35,268 bases of DNA from Cyanobacteria bacterium M_DeepCast_100m_m1_067 (GTDB taxonomy: Bacteria > Cyanobacteriota > Cyanobacteriia > PCC-6307 > Cyanobiaceae), in the NCBI GenBank assembly GCA_016882385.1, contig VGQC01000006.1:1-35268 (forward strand), read 5' to 3'. Every line of letters begins with the position of its first letter. The stretch's first letter is position 1. Made by a program: the position numbers and the translations under genes. Below, piece by piece: positions 1-10,884 of the stretch. The notes under the pieces were generated by a model. The model was not told the DNA's origin and searched no databases. It saw nothing but the letters and a program-made list of their open reading frames with translations.

Positions 1-1055
1 CACCCCTACTCCGGGCCGTGCGCTTCCAGAGCGACCTGGCCGGCTTCTACCGGCTGCACCTGCAGGCCCGCCTGCCCTTCCGGCTGCTGCGCCAGCTGGC
101 CCACTTTCCCTGCCGCAGCAAAGACGAGCTCTATGACGGCGTGCAGCGCGCCGTCGACTGGAGCCGCTGGCTGCCCCCTGGCACCACCTTCCGCGTGGAT
201 GCCACCGGCACCGCTCCCGGCCTCAACCACAGCCACTACAGCGCCCTGCAGGTCAAAAACGCCCTGGTGGATCTGCAGCGCCAGCAGTGGGGCGCCCGCT
301 CCTCCGTCGACCTCGACAATCCCGACCTGGCCCTGCACCTGCACCTGGGTGGGGGCGAGGCGAGCCTCAGCCTTGATGGCAGCGGCGGCAGCCTGCACCG
401 CCGCGGCTACCGGGCCGCCATGGGCCTGGCCCCGCTCAAGGAAAACCTCGCCGCCGGCCTAATCGCCCTCACCGGTTGGGATGGCACCGCGCCCCTGGCC
501 GATCCCCTCTGCGGCTCCGGCACCCTGCTGATCGAAGCGGCACGGCTGGCCCTGGGGCTGGCGCCGGGGCTGGGCCGGCACTTCGCCCTGGAGCGCTGGC
601 CCGACTTCGACACCGAGCTCTGGCAGCAGGAGCGGCAGGCCGCCACGGCACTGGCCAAAGGCACCCTGGCCAGCGGCAACCGCCTGGCGCCCATCGTGGG
701 AATGGAGCAGGATCCCGCCGTGCTGGAGCAAGCCCGCAGCAATGCCCAGGCCGCCGGCGTAGCCCAAGCACTCGATCTGTGCCTGGGCGACTGCCGCGAT
801 TTTCAGCCACCCGCGGGCCCCGGCATCCTGGTGTGCAACCCGCCCTACGGCGAGCGCATCGGCGAACGGGACGCCCTCGAACCGCTCTACGCCGATCTGG
901 GCCGCATGGTGAAGGAGCGCTGCAGCGGCTGGAGCCTGTGGCTGCTGAGCGGCAACCCCGATCTCACCGGCGCCCTGAAGATGAAGGCCAGCCGCCGCAT
1001 CCCGATCAGCAACGGCGGCATCGACTGCCGCTGGCTGCACTACGAGATTCGCTGA
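1..1055 (+). CDS. THUMP/RlmL-type class I SAM-dependent RNA methyltransferase (5' end truncated by window)
   Basis: Frame is open from the window edge; motifs DPLCGSGTLLIEAA and ILVCNPPYGERIGE (NPPY) typical of RlmL/YpsC-like N2-guanine methyltransferases. Confidence 0.85.
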   Translation, partial: PLLRAVRFQSDLAGFYRLHLQARLPFRLLRQLAHFPCRSKDELYDGVQRAVDWSRWLPPGTTFRVDATGTAPGLNHSHYSALQVKNALVDLQRQQWGARSSVDLDNPDLALHLHLGGGEASLSLDGSGGSLHRRGYRAAMGLAPLKENLAAGLIALTGWDGTAPLADPLCGSGTLLIEAARLALGLAPGLGRHFALERWPDFDTELWQQERQAATALAKGTLASGNRLAPIVGMEQDPAVLEQARSNAQAAGVAQALDLCLGDCRDFQPPAGPGILVCNPPYGERIGERDALEPLYADLGRMVKERCSGWSLWLLSGNPDLTGALKMKASRRIPISNGGIDCRWLHYEIR

Positions 1056-1200
1056 CTCAGAGCTTCTGAATCAGCTCCACAGAGGGGATGGGACCCTTGG
1101 CCCAAACGGGTTTTGGCGGTTGTTGAACAAGTTGTACAACACCTGCAAAACAGCGATTCAAGCCACCCACCCAAGCAACGACCCAGCTCACCCACCCAGC

Positions 1201-1599
1201 TCAGCGGCCCAGGATCGCGCGCGTGGTTTTGCTGAGGCCGGCGGTGGTCTGGGGCAGATAGGGGCCCTTGACCAGTTGACCACCCACCCGCACAAACACA
1301 CCGGCCAGCACCAGATCCAGCGCCGCCACGACCAGCGCGGCGTGGATCCAGCTGAGCCCCTGGGCCTCGTGCAGCCACAGCAGCAGGGCCAACTCGGCAC
1401 CGATCAGGGCCAGCAGCAGCAGGGCCAATCCGCCGCTGATCAGCAGGGCGCCGCTGATCAGCCGCCGCTTCTCCCGGTCCACCTCCTGCAGGGCGATACG
1501 CACATGCAGGTCCATCACCGAGGTCATCAGGGCGCCGACCCGACCGGCCGCCACCCGGGCCACGCCGCTACTCGCCTCCGGCTCATTCCGATCGGTCAT
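1201..1599 (-). CDS. Phage-holin-family (YqjE/DUF1469-like) small membrane protein
   Basis: 132 aa with two hydrophobic helices; overlaps the upstream DUF883-like gene by 4 bp (1596-1599). Confidence 0.6.
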   Translation of the reverse strand: MTDRNEPEASSGVARVAAGRVGALMTSVMDLHVRIALQEVDREKRRLISGALLISGGLALLLLALIGAELALLLWLHEAQGLSWIHAALVVAALDLVLAGVFVRVGGQLVKGPYLPQTTAGLSKTTRAILGR

Positions 1600-2018
1600 G
1601 CCGAGCGCCGGCCCGAAGCCAGCAGCAGACCCAGCACCACACCCACGCCGGTGGCGATGCCGATCGCCATCAGCGGACGCTCCCGTACGGGCTTCTCAAT
1701 GCGGGGCCGGAGCGAGGCATTCAGCTCATCGAGCAGGCTCTCGAGCTGGGCTTCCATCGGCGCCAGGTTGTCGGCCAGGCGGCTGGTTTGATCGCCGGCC
1801 ACCTCCAGCAGCTCCAGCAGCTGGTCCTTCACCACCGTGGCGGTGCGGCCGCTTTGGCTCGCGATCACCTCCACCACCTCATCAAAGCTGCCCCGGGTGG
1901 CCTCGAGGGTCTGACGGGCCACGGCGGGCCACTCCCGCTGAATGGTGGGAATCAGGGTCTCAAAACGGTCGCGGAAGCCCTCGGGGCTGGCAACGCGGGG
2001 AGGCGTCTCGGCGGTCAT
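1596..2018 (-). CDS. DUF883/YqjD-like protein with C-terminal membrane anchor
   Basis: 140 aa, helical N-terminal part, C-terminal [24 protein letters not shown] as in the YqjD family. Confidence 0.6.
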   Translation of the reverse strand: MTAETPPRVASPEGFRDRFETLIPTIQREWPAVARQTLEATRGSFDEVVEVIASQSGRTATVVKDQLLELLEVAGDQTSRLADNLAPMEAQLESLLDELNASLRPRIEKPVRERPLMAIGIATGVGVVLGLLLASGRRSA

Positions 2019-2117
2019 GGGGGGAGAGGCGACTACGCAACGCAGCCCTCAAGCTAAGGAGGGGGTTGAGCTTTCGAAACCCTCCGCTACATTTCTGCTG
2101 CTCGGCGCACGGGCCTG

Positions 2118-5100
2118 TTGGTTCACATCAATCAGGTCGAGCTCACCCATTTCAAGTCCTTTGGCGGGTCGATGACGATCCCGCTGGAAGAAGGCTTCAC
2201 GGTGGTGACCGGACCGAACGGCTCCGGCAAGAGCAACATTTTGGATGCGGTGCTGTTCTGCCTGGGCCTGGCCAGCAGCCGCGGCATGCGCGCCGACCGC
2301 CTGCCCGACCTGATCAACAGCGCCATGTTGCGGGCGGGCAAGGCCGCCGAAACGTCGGTGAGCGTGCGCTTCGACCTCACCGAATGGCAGCCCGATGAGG
2401 CTGAAGCGGGCCTGGAGGCGCCGGAGGAGGGTCCCTGGATCAAGCCGGGCCAAACCAGCTGGACCGTGAGCCGTCGCCTGCGGGTGGCGCCCGGCGGCAC
2501 CTACGCCAGCAGCTTCAGCGCCGACGGCGTGCCCTGCAACCTGCAGCAACTGCAGAGCCAGCTGCGGCGGCTGCGGGTGGATCCGGAAGGCAGCAACGTC
2601 GTCATGCAGGGCGACGTCACCCGCATCGTCTCGATGAGTGCCCGCGACCGGCGCGGCATCATCGACGAGCTGGCCGGCGTGGCCCTGTTCGACAGCCGCA
2701 TCGAGCAAAGCCGCAGCAAGCTCGATGCGGTGCAGGAGCGCCAGGAGCGCTGCGCGATCGTGCAACAGGAGCTGCTCAGCTCACGCCAGAAACTGGAGCG
2801 CGACTGCGCCAAGGCCCGCACCTATCAGGATCTGCGCCAGCGTCACCACAACGGCCGGCTGCAGGAGCAGGTGCTGGCCTTCGAGGCCGCCCAGGCGGGC
2901 CTGGCGGCCCTGCTGCACCGCCGCGAAACCCTCACCGCCCAGCAAGCAAGTGAGCGCGAGGCCATTGCCAGCGGCGAAGAAGCCCTCAAGGCCGCCGCCA
3001 CGAACCTCGAGCAGCTCCAGGCCGAGGTGAAGGCCCTCGGCGAAGACCAGCTCCTGGCCGTGCAGGCCGAGTTGGCGGGCCTGGAGGCCAGCGGCCGTGA
3101 ACTGGCCCGCCAGGCCGAGAAGCACCAACTCGATGCCGAAGCCCTGCAGCGCCAACGCCAGGAGCTGGCCCACGCTCAGGGCGACCTGCGCCAACAGCAA
3201 CGGGCCCTCGACGACAGTGTCGACCAGGCCGAACTCGATGCCGCCGAGGCGGCCTGCCGCAGCGCCGAAGCCGCCGTGGAACTCTCCCGCCGCCGCCTGG
3301 GCGAGGTGGCGGGCCGCTCCGGCAGCTGGATGGAGGAGCAGCAGCAGCGCAGCCTGGCCCGCCAGCAACTGGCCGACCAGCTGGGCCCCCTGGAAGCGGA
3401 GCGCCAGCAGCTGCAGGAACGGCTGCGGCAGCACCAGGAGCGGCTGGCAGAACTGCAGAACGAGGAGCAGCAGGAGGGCCTCAGTCATCGCAGCGGCCAA
3501 CAGCAGCTGGAGGCCACCGAGAGCGCCTGGCAGCAGGTGCTGGAAGCCACCCGCCAGGAACAGCAGCAGGTGCAGGAGCTGGCCGAAGCCCTAGCCCTGC
3601 AGCAGCGCACCCGCAGCCGCCTGGAGCAGGAGCAAGCCCAGCTGGAGCGGGAGATTGCCCGGCTGGACAGCCGCCGCGAAACCCTGCAGGAAAGCCGCGG
3701 CACCGGCGCCCTGCGGGTGTTGCTGGAGGCCGGCCTCGACGGCATCCACGGGCCCGTGGCCCAGCTAGGCGAGGTGGAGGAGCGGGTCCGCCTGGCGCTG
3801 GAAGTGGCCGCCGGTGGTCGACTCGGCCAGGTGGTGGTCGATGACGACCGCATCGCCGCCCGGGCGATCGAGTTGCTCAAAACCCGCCGGGCCGGCCGGC
3901 TCACCTTCCTGCCGCTCAACAAGATCCGGGGAGGTTCCGGCGGCGGCGCCAGCTCAGGAGCGGCCCTGCAGCGCGGCGGGGCTGGCACCAGCGGCTCCGG
4001 ACTGATCGGCAAAGCGGTGGATCTGGTGCGCCACGAGCCCATCTACGCCGAGGTCTTCCGCTACGTCTTCGGCGACACCCTGGTGTTCGACAGCCTGGCC
4101 AACGCCAGGCGCGAACTGGGGCGCTGTCGGGCGGTGACGCTCGAAGGCGAATTGCTGGAAAAGAGCGGCGCCATGACCGGCGGCAGCCTGCAGCAACGCG
4201 GCGGCCAGCTCAGTTTCGGCCGCGCCCAGGAGGGCGACGAGGCCGCGCCCCTGCGCCAGCGGTTGCTGGAGCTGGGCGAGAGCCTGCTGGCCTGCCGCCG
4301 CAAGGAGGCCGAGCTGGGCCAGCGGCTCGAGGCCCTGCGCCCCCAGCTGCTGCAGCACCAGCAGCGTCAGGCGGCCCTGGAGGCCGAGCGCAGCGCCGCC
4401 CAGCGCACCCTGGCCCCCCAGCTGCAACGTCAGCAGCAACTCAGCAGCCGCCTCAGCCAGCTCCAAACCACCCTGCAGGCGGATCTGCAACGCCAGCAGG
4501 AGCTAGAGGCGATCCTCAATCCCCTGGAGCAGCAACGCGCCGCCCTCGAGCAGGCCGAAGCTGCGGTGCAGGCCTCCGGCGATGCCGCCCGCTGGCAGGG
4601 GCTGCAGAGCGAACTGGAAGCGGCCGACGCCGCCCTGGCTACCGCCCGGCGCCAACGCGATGAACGCCTGGCCGCCCGGCGCGAACGGGCCCTGGCGGGG
4701 GAGCGGCTGCGCAACCAGCTCGAGGCCCTCTCGGCCGATGAGCAGCGGCTGGTGGGCGCCGTCAACGCGCTGGTGGCAGAGCGGGCCCGCTGGAAGGAAC
4801 AGCACCAGGTTGACCAGCAGCGCCGCGGCGCCCTGGAAACCCAGCAACAGGAGCTTCAAACCCGCTTCGGCGAGCGGAGGCGGGCCCGCGATGCCGCCGA
4901 AGCGCAGCTCGCCGCCCAGCGCCAGGCCCTGCAGCAGCGCCAGTGGGAGGTGCAGCGCCTGAGCGAAGAGCTGGAATCCCTGGCGGAGCAGCTGCGCGGC
5001 GATCAGCTGCGCCTCGCCCAACTGGAGCGGGAGCTGCCCGATCCCCTGCCGGAGATCCCTGAGGAGGTGAGGGAGGCCGGCCTGGAGGCCCTGCAGGCCG

Positions 5101-5726
5101 AGTTGCGCAGCCTGCAGGCGCGGATGGAGGCCCTCGAGCCGGTCAACATGCTGGCCCTCGAGGAGCTGGAGCAACTCGAAAGCCGGTTGGCGGAGCTGGA
5201 GGAGCGGCTGGAGGTGCTCAGCAAGGAACGCGAGGAGCTGCTGCTGCGCATCGAAACCGTGGCCACCCTGCGCCAAGAGGCCTTCCTGGAAGCCTTCACG
5301 GCGGTGGATGGCCACTTCCGCACGATTTTCGCGGGCCTCTCCGACGGCGAAGGCCACCTGCAGCTGGAAAACCCTGAGGCTCCCCTGGAGGGGGGCCTCA
5401 CCCTGGTGGCCCACCCCAAGGGCAAGGCGGTGCGGCGCCTCAATGCCATGAGCGGCGGCGAGAAATCCCTCACCGCCCTGAGCTTCCTGTTTGCCCTGCA
5501 GCGCTTCCGCCCCTCGCCCTTCTATGCCCTCGACGAGGTGGACAGCTTCCTCGATGGCGTCAATGTGGAGCGGCTCGCCGCCCTGATCGCCAGCCAGGCC
5601 GACCAGGCCCAGTTCATGGTGGTGAGTCACCGGCGCCCAATGATTGCCGCCGCCACCCGCACCATCGGGGTCACCCAGGCCCGGGGCGCCCACACCCAGG
5701 TGGTCGGGTTACCGCCCGCCGCCTGA
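2118..5726 (+). CDS. smc: Chromosome segregation protein SMC
   Basis: 1202 aa; Walker A GPNGSGKSNILDAVLF, long coiled coils, hinge, C-terminal MSGGEKSLTALSFLFALQ and DEVDSFLD. Confidence 0.97.
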   Translation: MVHINQVELTHFKSFGGSMTIPLEEGFTVVTGPNGSGKSNILDAVLFCLGLASSRGMRADRLPDLINSAMLRAGKAAETSVSVRFDLTEWQPDEAEAGLEAPEEGPWIKPGQTSWTVSRRLRVAPGGTYASSFSADGVPCNLQQLQSQLRRLRVDPEGSNVVMQGDVTRIVSMSARDRRGIIDELAGVALFDSRIEQSRSKLDAVQERQERCAIVQQELLSSRQKLERDCAKARTYQDLRQRHHNGRLQEQVLAFEAAQAGLAALLHRRETLTAQQASEREAIASGEEALKAAATNLEQLQAEVKALGEDQLLAVQAELAGLEASGRELARQAEKHQLDAEALQRQRQELAHAQGDLRQQQRALDDSVDQAELDAAEAACRSAEAAVELSRRRLGEVAGRSGSWMEEQQQRSLARQQLADQLGPLEAERQQLQERLRQHQERLAELQNEEQQEGLSHRSGQQQLEATESAWQQVLEATRQEQQQVQELAEALALQQRTRSRLEQEQAQLEREIARLDSRRETLQESRGTGALRVLLEAGLDGIHGPVAQLGEVEERVRLALEVAAGGRLGQVVVDDDRIAARAIELLKTRRAGRLTFLPLNKIRGGSGGGASSGAALQRGGAGTSGSGLIGKAVDLVRHEPIYAEVFRYVFGDTLVFDSLANARRELGRCRAVTLEGELLEKSGAMTGGSLQQRGGQLSFGRAQEGDEAAPLRQRLLELGESLLACRRKEAELGQRLEALRPQLLQHQQRQAALEAERSAAQRTLAPQLQRQQQLSSRLSQLQTTLQADLQRQQELEAILNPLEQQRAALEQAEAAVQASGDAARWQGLQSELEAADAALATARRQRDERLAARRERALAGERLRNQLEALSADEQRLVGAVNALVAERARWKEQHQVDQQRRGALETQQQELQTRFGERRRARDAAEAQLAAQRQALQQRQWEVQRLSEELESLAEQLRGDQLRLAQLERELPDPLPEIPEEVREAGLEALQAELRSLQARMEALEPVNMLALEELEQLESRLAELEERLEVLSKEREELLLRIETVATLRQEAFLEAFTAVDGHFRTIFAGLSDGEGHLQLENPEAPLEGGLTLVAHPKGKAVRRLNAMSGGEKSLTALSFLFALQRFRPSPFYALDEVDSFLDGVNVERLAALIASQADQAQFMVVSHRRPMIAAATRTIGVTQARGAHTQVVGLPPAA

Positions 5727-5796
5727 ACCACCCCCCTTCCCCGTCGAGCCAGGTGGGCCACAATGGGCCGACTGGGCCACGGGCAAGACCCTTTCT

Positions 5797-6837
5797 TTGA
5801 CCTCCTCCATTCCCCCCTCTGCTGATCTCGGAGCAGCCGCCCCGAGCGATCGCCTCTGGTTGCGCTCCGAGCTGATGGGCACCCAGGTGATCACCCGCGA
5901 CACCGGCCGGCGGCTGGGGGTTGTGGGCGAAGTGGTGGTGGACCTCGATCGGCGCGAAGTGGTGGCGCTGGGTCTGCGCGACAACCCGCTGACCCGTTTC
6001 CTGCCGGGGCTGCCGCGCTGGATGCCCCTCGATCGGATTCGCCAGGTGGGCGACGTGATCCTGGTGGATTCCGCCGATTCGCTGGCGGAGGGTTTCAACC
6101 CCGACCGCTACGGCAAGGTGATCAACTGCCAGGTGATTACCGAGGCGGGCGACCAGTTGGGCCGGGTGCTCGGCTTCAGCTTCGACATCGAAACCGGCGA
6201 GCTGGCCACTCTGGTGATTGGCGCCCTGGGGGTGCCCCTGCTCGGCGAAGGCGTGCTGAGCACCTGGGAGCTCACGGTCGAGGAGATCGTCAGCAGCGGC
6301 CCTGATCGAATCATTGTTTACGAGGGCGCCGGAGACAAGCTCAAGCAACTGGGCTCCGGCCTGCTCGAAAAGCTCGGCATTGGTGGGCCCAGCTGGGAGC
6401 AGGAGGAGCGGGAGCGCTACCGCAGCGGCATGGTGCCGGTGGAAAACCAGCTTGCCCCGGGGCAACCGGCAGTGCAGGAACAACGCCGCATCCAGCCGGC
6501 CACCAGCCGGGCCGTGGAACCCGAAGAGGAGCTCGATTACGTCGAACTCGAGGCCCAGCGTCAGCGGGAGCCGCTGCGCCAGCGCCGCTACCTCGATGAG
6601 GAGGACTCGCGGTACGAACAAGCCCGGTATGACGAGCCTCGTTACGACGAGTCCCGGTATGGGAGCCCCCGGCGCCCGCTCGAACCCGAACCCATCGCCC
6701 CGGAAATCCGCGCCTCCAAGCCTCGCCCCGTTGAGAGGCGGCCCCTGGAGGCCCGTCAACCGGAGCGTCGGCCAGCCCCGACGCCTTTGCGCGAACCGCT
6801 GGATGTGGACGCCGAGGACCTCGGCGACCCCTGGTGA
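5797..6837 (+). CDS. PRC-barrel domain-containing protein with low-complexity C-terminus
   Basis: Two PRC-barrel-like repeats (MGTQVITRDTGRRLGVVGEVVVDLDRREVVAL; NCQVITEAGDQLGRVLGFSFDIETGEL); TTG start proposed because the 5644 start overlaps smc. Confidence 0.75.
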   Translation: MTSSIPPSADLGAAAPSDRLWLRSELMGTQVITRDTGRRLGVVGEVVVDLDRREVVALGLRDNPLTRFLPGLPRWMPLDRIRQVGDVILVDSADSLAEGFNPDRYGKVINCQVITEAGDQLGRVLGFSFDIETGELATLVIGALGVPLLGEGVLSTWELTVEEIVSSGPDRIIVYEGAGDKLKQLGSGLLEKLGIGGPSWEQEERERYRSGMVPVENQLAPGQPAVQEQRRIQPATSRAVEPEEELDYVELEAQRQREPLRQRRYLDEEDSRYEQARYDEPRYDESRYGSPRRPLEPEPIAPEIRASKPRPVERRPLEARQPERRPAPTPLREPLDVDAEDLGDPW

Positions 6838-6847
6838 ATGCGGGCGT

Positions 6848-7291
6848 TCAGCGCTCCCGGAAGGCCAGTGAGGCTGAGTTGACGCAGTGGCGCTGGCCCG
6901 TGGGGGCCGGCCCATCGTTGAACACATGACCCAGGTGGGCGTCACAGTTGGCGCAACGGATCTCGGTGCGCACCATGCCGTGGGAGCTGTCGGTGTGGGT
7001 GCTGATGGCACCCGGCTTCACCCCATCCCAAAAGCTGGGCCAGCCGGTGCCCGAATCAAACTTGGTGGCACTGCTGTAGAGCTCGGCATCGCAGCAGACG
7101 CAGTGGTACATCCCAGTGCCCTTGTGGTTCCAGTAGGCGCCTGAGAAGGCCCGCTCGGTGCCGCCCTGGCGCGCAATCCGAAACTGCTCGGGCGTGAGCT
7201 TCTGGCGCCACTGCTCCTCGCTGGCCCCGCGGGCCAGGCCGCTGTCGAGGCCGCAAGCCGAGGGCTCGGGGGTGCTGGCGGCATCAGCCAT
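6848..7291 (-). CDS. msrB: Peptide-methionine (R)-S-oxide reductase
   Basis: 147 aa from MADAAST; CVCCDAELYSSATKFDSGTGWPSFW and EIRCANCDAHLGHVFNDGP signatures. Confidence 0.95.
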   Translation of the reverse strand: MADAASTPEPSACGLDSGLARGASEEQWRQKLTPEQFRIARQGGTERAFSGAYWNHKGTGMYHCVCCDAELYSSATKFDSGTGWPSFWDGVKPGAISTHTDSSHGMVRTEIRCANCDAHLGHVFNDGPAPTGQRHCVNSASLAFRER

Positions 7292-7319
7292 GGGAACGAT
7301 CAGAACGCTGGCGCCAAGC

Positions 7320-8624
7320 CTAGGCACCTGGGCCGGTGCCCCTCGCATCAGGGGCCACGAGCTCAGGGGGAAGCAGCTCCTGCACCAGCGTTGCCAGGCT
7401 GGCCACCGCCCCGGGCTGGCCGCGCAGGCTGCGCAGATCGGCCCGCATGCCCTCCAGGCGTTCGGGTGCCGCCAGCCAGTCGGCGGCCTCAGCGGCAATG
7501 CTCTCCGGCGTGATCGCCCCCACCCGCTCGGGCACCAGCAGGCGGCCGGCGGCGATGTTGGGGGAGGCCAGGAAACCCCGGTGACGCAGTCGCCAGGCCG
7601 TGAGCAGCACCCCAAACAGCCAACGCAGCAGCGGCAGGCGCCCCACCAAGCCAGCCAGTCCATCCCAGGCCTGCATCACGTGCAGGTGCTGGGTGGGCAC
7701 CAGCACCACCATCGGCACGCCCAGCGCCGCCAGCTCCGCCGTGTTGGCCCCCACGGTGGTGAGGGCCAGGGCGCATTGGCTCAGGGCACTGTGGGCTGGA
7801 TTTTCAAGCACCAGCTGCAAGCGGGTGCCGGCCGGCGTCTCCAGTAGGTCGGGACCCAGCAGCCGGGGCACCCCGGATCGGTAGGCCCGGGCGATCGGAT
7901 TGGCCGCACCGGCCTGGGCGAGCAGATCCTCCACGCTGGTGGTGGGGGCCAGGGGCAACAGGAAACGGCAGCCCGGTCGCAGCGCCGCCAGGCGATCGGC
8001 CGTCTCCAGCAGGAACGGCACACCCACACGCAACTTGGCCCGCTTGGAGCCCGGCAGCAGGGCGACCCACTCGCCCTCTGGAAGCGGCGCATCGCTGCGG
8101 GCCGACTCCGACAGATCGGCCATCAGATCACCGACCACCGTGCAGCGCTCGGCCCAGCGGGGCGCCAGCCGACCGGCCGCCAGAGGGCCCATCGCCGCAA
8201 TCCGGTCGTTCCAGCGGGGCCAGCGGGCCACCCATTCGGCATAGGTGAGGTGCCGGTAGCCCAGGCGCGCCGAGAGCAGCACCGTCCAGAACTGATCACC
8301 CCCCAGAAAGACCACCACCCCCTGGCGGCTCCAGGGGCCGAAGCGCCGTGGCCGCAGCAACAGCCCCCAAAACTGCCGAGCCGGCACGATGCGCTCGAAC
8401 AGCCCCCAACTGCCGGCGGCGTGATGTTCCCGGCCGGTGCCATTCGGACAGGGCACCAGCACGAGCTGCAAGCTGCAGGCGGCTCCAGCCACGGCCGGCC
8501 GCAGCGGCATCAAGCGCTGCAGGCGCAGGGCCAGGGGTCGCACCCAGGTGGAGAGCTCACCGGGCCCGTTGCTCACCAGCACGATCGACACCGGTGCCGG
8601 CTCCATCCGCGGCGCTGGAAGCAT
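7320..8624 (-). CDS. Lipid-A-disaccharide-synthase-related glycosyltransferase-like protein
   Basis: 434 aa; N-term SIVLVSNGPGELSTWVRPL and LALTTVGANTAELAALGVPMVVLVPTQ resemble LpxB-like proteins of cyanobacteria. Confidence 0.65.
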   Translation of the reverse strand: MLPAPRMEPAPVSIVLVSNGPGELSTWVRPLALRLQRLMPLRPAVAGAACSLQLVLVPCPNGTGREHHAAGSWGLFERIVPARQFWGLLLRPRRFGPWSRQGVVVFLGGDQFWTVLLSARLGYRHLTYAEWVARWPRWNDRIAAMGPLAAGRLAPRWAERCTVVGDLMADLSESARSDAPLPEGEWVALLPGSKRAKLRVGVPFLLETADRLAALRPGCRFLLPLAPTTSVEDLLAQAGAANPIARAYRSGVPRLLGPDLLETPAGTRLQLVLENPAHSALSQCALALTTVGANTAELAALGVPMVVLVPTQHLHVMQAWDGLAGLVGRLPLLRWLFGVLLTAWRLRHRGFLASPNIAAGRLLVPERVGAITPESIAAEAADWLAAPERLEGMRADLRSLRGQPGAVASLATLVQELLPPELVAPDARGTGPGA

Positions 8625-8704
8625 CAGCGGAGAGAGCCGGAGAGGATCGCAACCCGGGGCCGGATCAGCTCAGACACGGCCTGATGGGAGCAGGAAAAAA
8701 GAAA

Positions 8705-8786
8705 TGCGGATGACGAGACTTGAACTCGTAAGGCCGAAGCCACACGCCCCTCAAACGTGCGTGTCTACCAATTCCACCACATCCGC
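8705..8786 (-). tRNA. tRNA-Leu (anticodon GAG)
   Basis: Reverse complement folds by eye: GCGGATG/CATCCGC acceptor, CACGT-TTGAGGG-GCGTG anticodon arm (GAG), variable arm GGCTTCGGCC, T arm ACGAG-TTCAAGT-CTCGT; no encoded CCA. Confidence 0.95.
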
Positions 8787-8918
8787 ATGTGGTACGGGAC
8801 GCTGGACGCGCTCCGGTGCGAGCAATATACCCATTGCCCCTCCCGGAACCCCCTGGAAAGCGGGCTGTAGCAGCACTGATACAGTCCGCACTGGCCTGGT
8901 TCTGCTGAGTCGCCGCGG

Positions 8919-10271
<1,353 letters not shown>

Positions 10272-10273
10272 AC

Positions 10274-10618
10274 TCAGCCCACCAAACCGGCCTGGGCCCG
10301 CATCAGCACCTGGCTGACCAATCCCTGCTGGCCCACCAACAGCTCGCGTACCAGGCTGAGCAGACCCACCCAGACCACCGGAGTGACATCCACCCCGCCA
10401 ATCGGCTGGATCAGGCGCCGCGTAACGGCCAGCAGGGGCTCGGTCGGGGCCCCGATCAGACGCATCGCGCCCCGACTCAGGTCCACCTGGGGATACCAGG
10501 TGAGCACGATCCGAAACAGAAACAACAGCGTCCAGAGCGCCAGCCCCAACCCCAGAGCCAGGTGCAGCCCAGAGAGCACCGGCAACCAGGACGAGAACGT
10601 GGGGGGCAGGGCCGTCAC
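10274..10618 (-). CDS. YggT family (Ycf19-like) membrane protein
   Basis: 114 aa; RIVLTWYPQVD ... RLIGAPTEPLLAVTRRLIQPIGGVDVTPVVW. Confidence 0.85.
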   Translation of the reverse strand: MTALPPTFSSWLPVLSGLHLALGLGLALWTLLFLFRIVLTWYPQVDLSRGAMRLIGAPTEPLLAVTRRLIQPIGGVDVTPVVWVGLLSLVRELLVGQQGLVSQVLMRAQAGLVG

Positions 10619-10708
10619 AAAGCTCTAAGCAGCTGGGCCTGCAGCGTAGGAAGCCGCCGCCACTGCCTAGGATTCCCCGACGCTTGATGCCTGAGAGCTG
10701 GCCCCGCC

Positions 10709-10831
10709 ATGACGCCTTCCCTCGCCAACTTCCTGAGCAGCCTCGTTGCTGGTGCCGTGATCGTGGTGGTGCCGATCACCATCGCCCTGGTGCTGATCAG
10801 CCAGAACGACCGCCTCGACCGCAAGCTCTGA
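10709..10831 (+). CDS. psbX: Photosystem II reaction center protein PsbX
   Basis: 40 aa [40 protein letters not shown]; too short for the supplied ORF track. Confidence 0.93.
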   Translation: MTPSLANFLSSLVAGAVIVVVPITIALVLISQNDRLDRKL

Positions 10832-10884
10832 TCCCCCTGGCCTGGCTGCCTACAGTGGCGTAACGGTCCGACGGGTGAAACACC

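Noticed and set aside
1150-1205. CACCCACCCA direct repeats as a possible CRISPR-like array
   Set aside because: Only two short imperfect copies with no regular spacers; no CRISPR array was seen anywhere in the window.
4503-5693. 396-aa minus-strand ORF
   Set aside because: Antisense shadow of smc coding sequence.
5671-7011. 446-aa minus-strand ORF opposite the PRC-barrel gene
   Set aside because: PRC-barrel domains are recognisable on the plus strand; the antisense frame is compositional.
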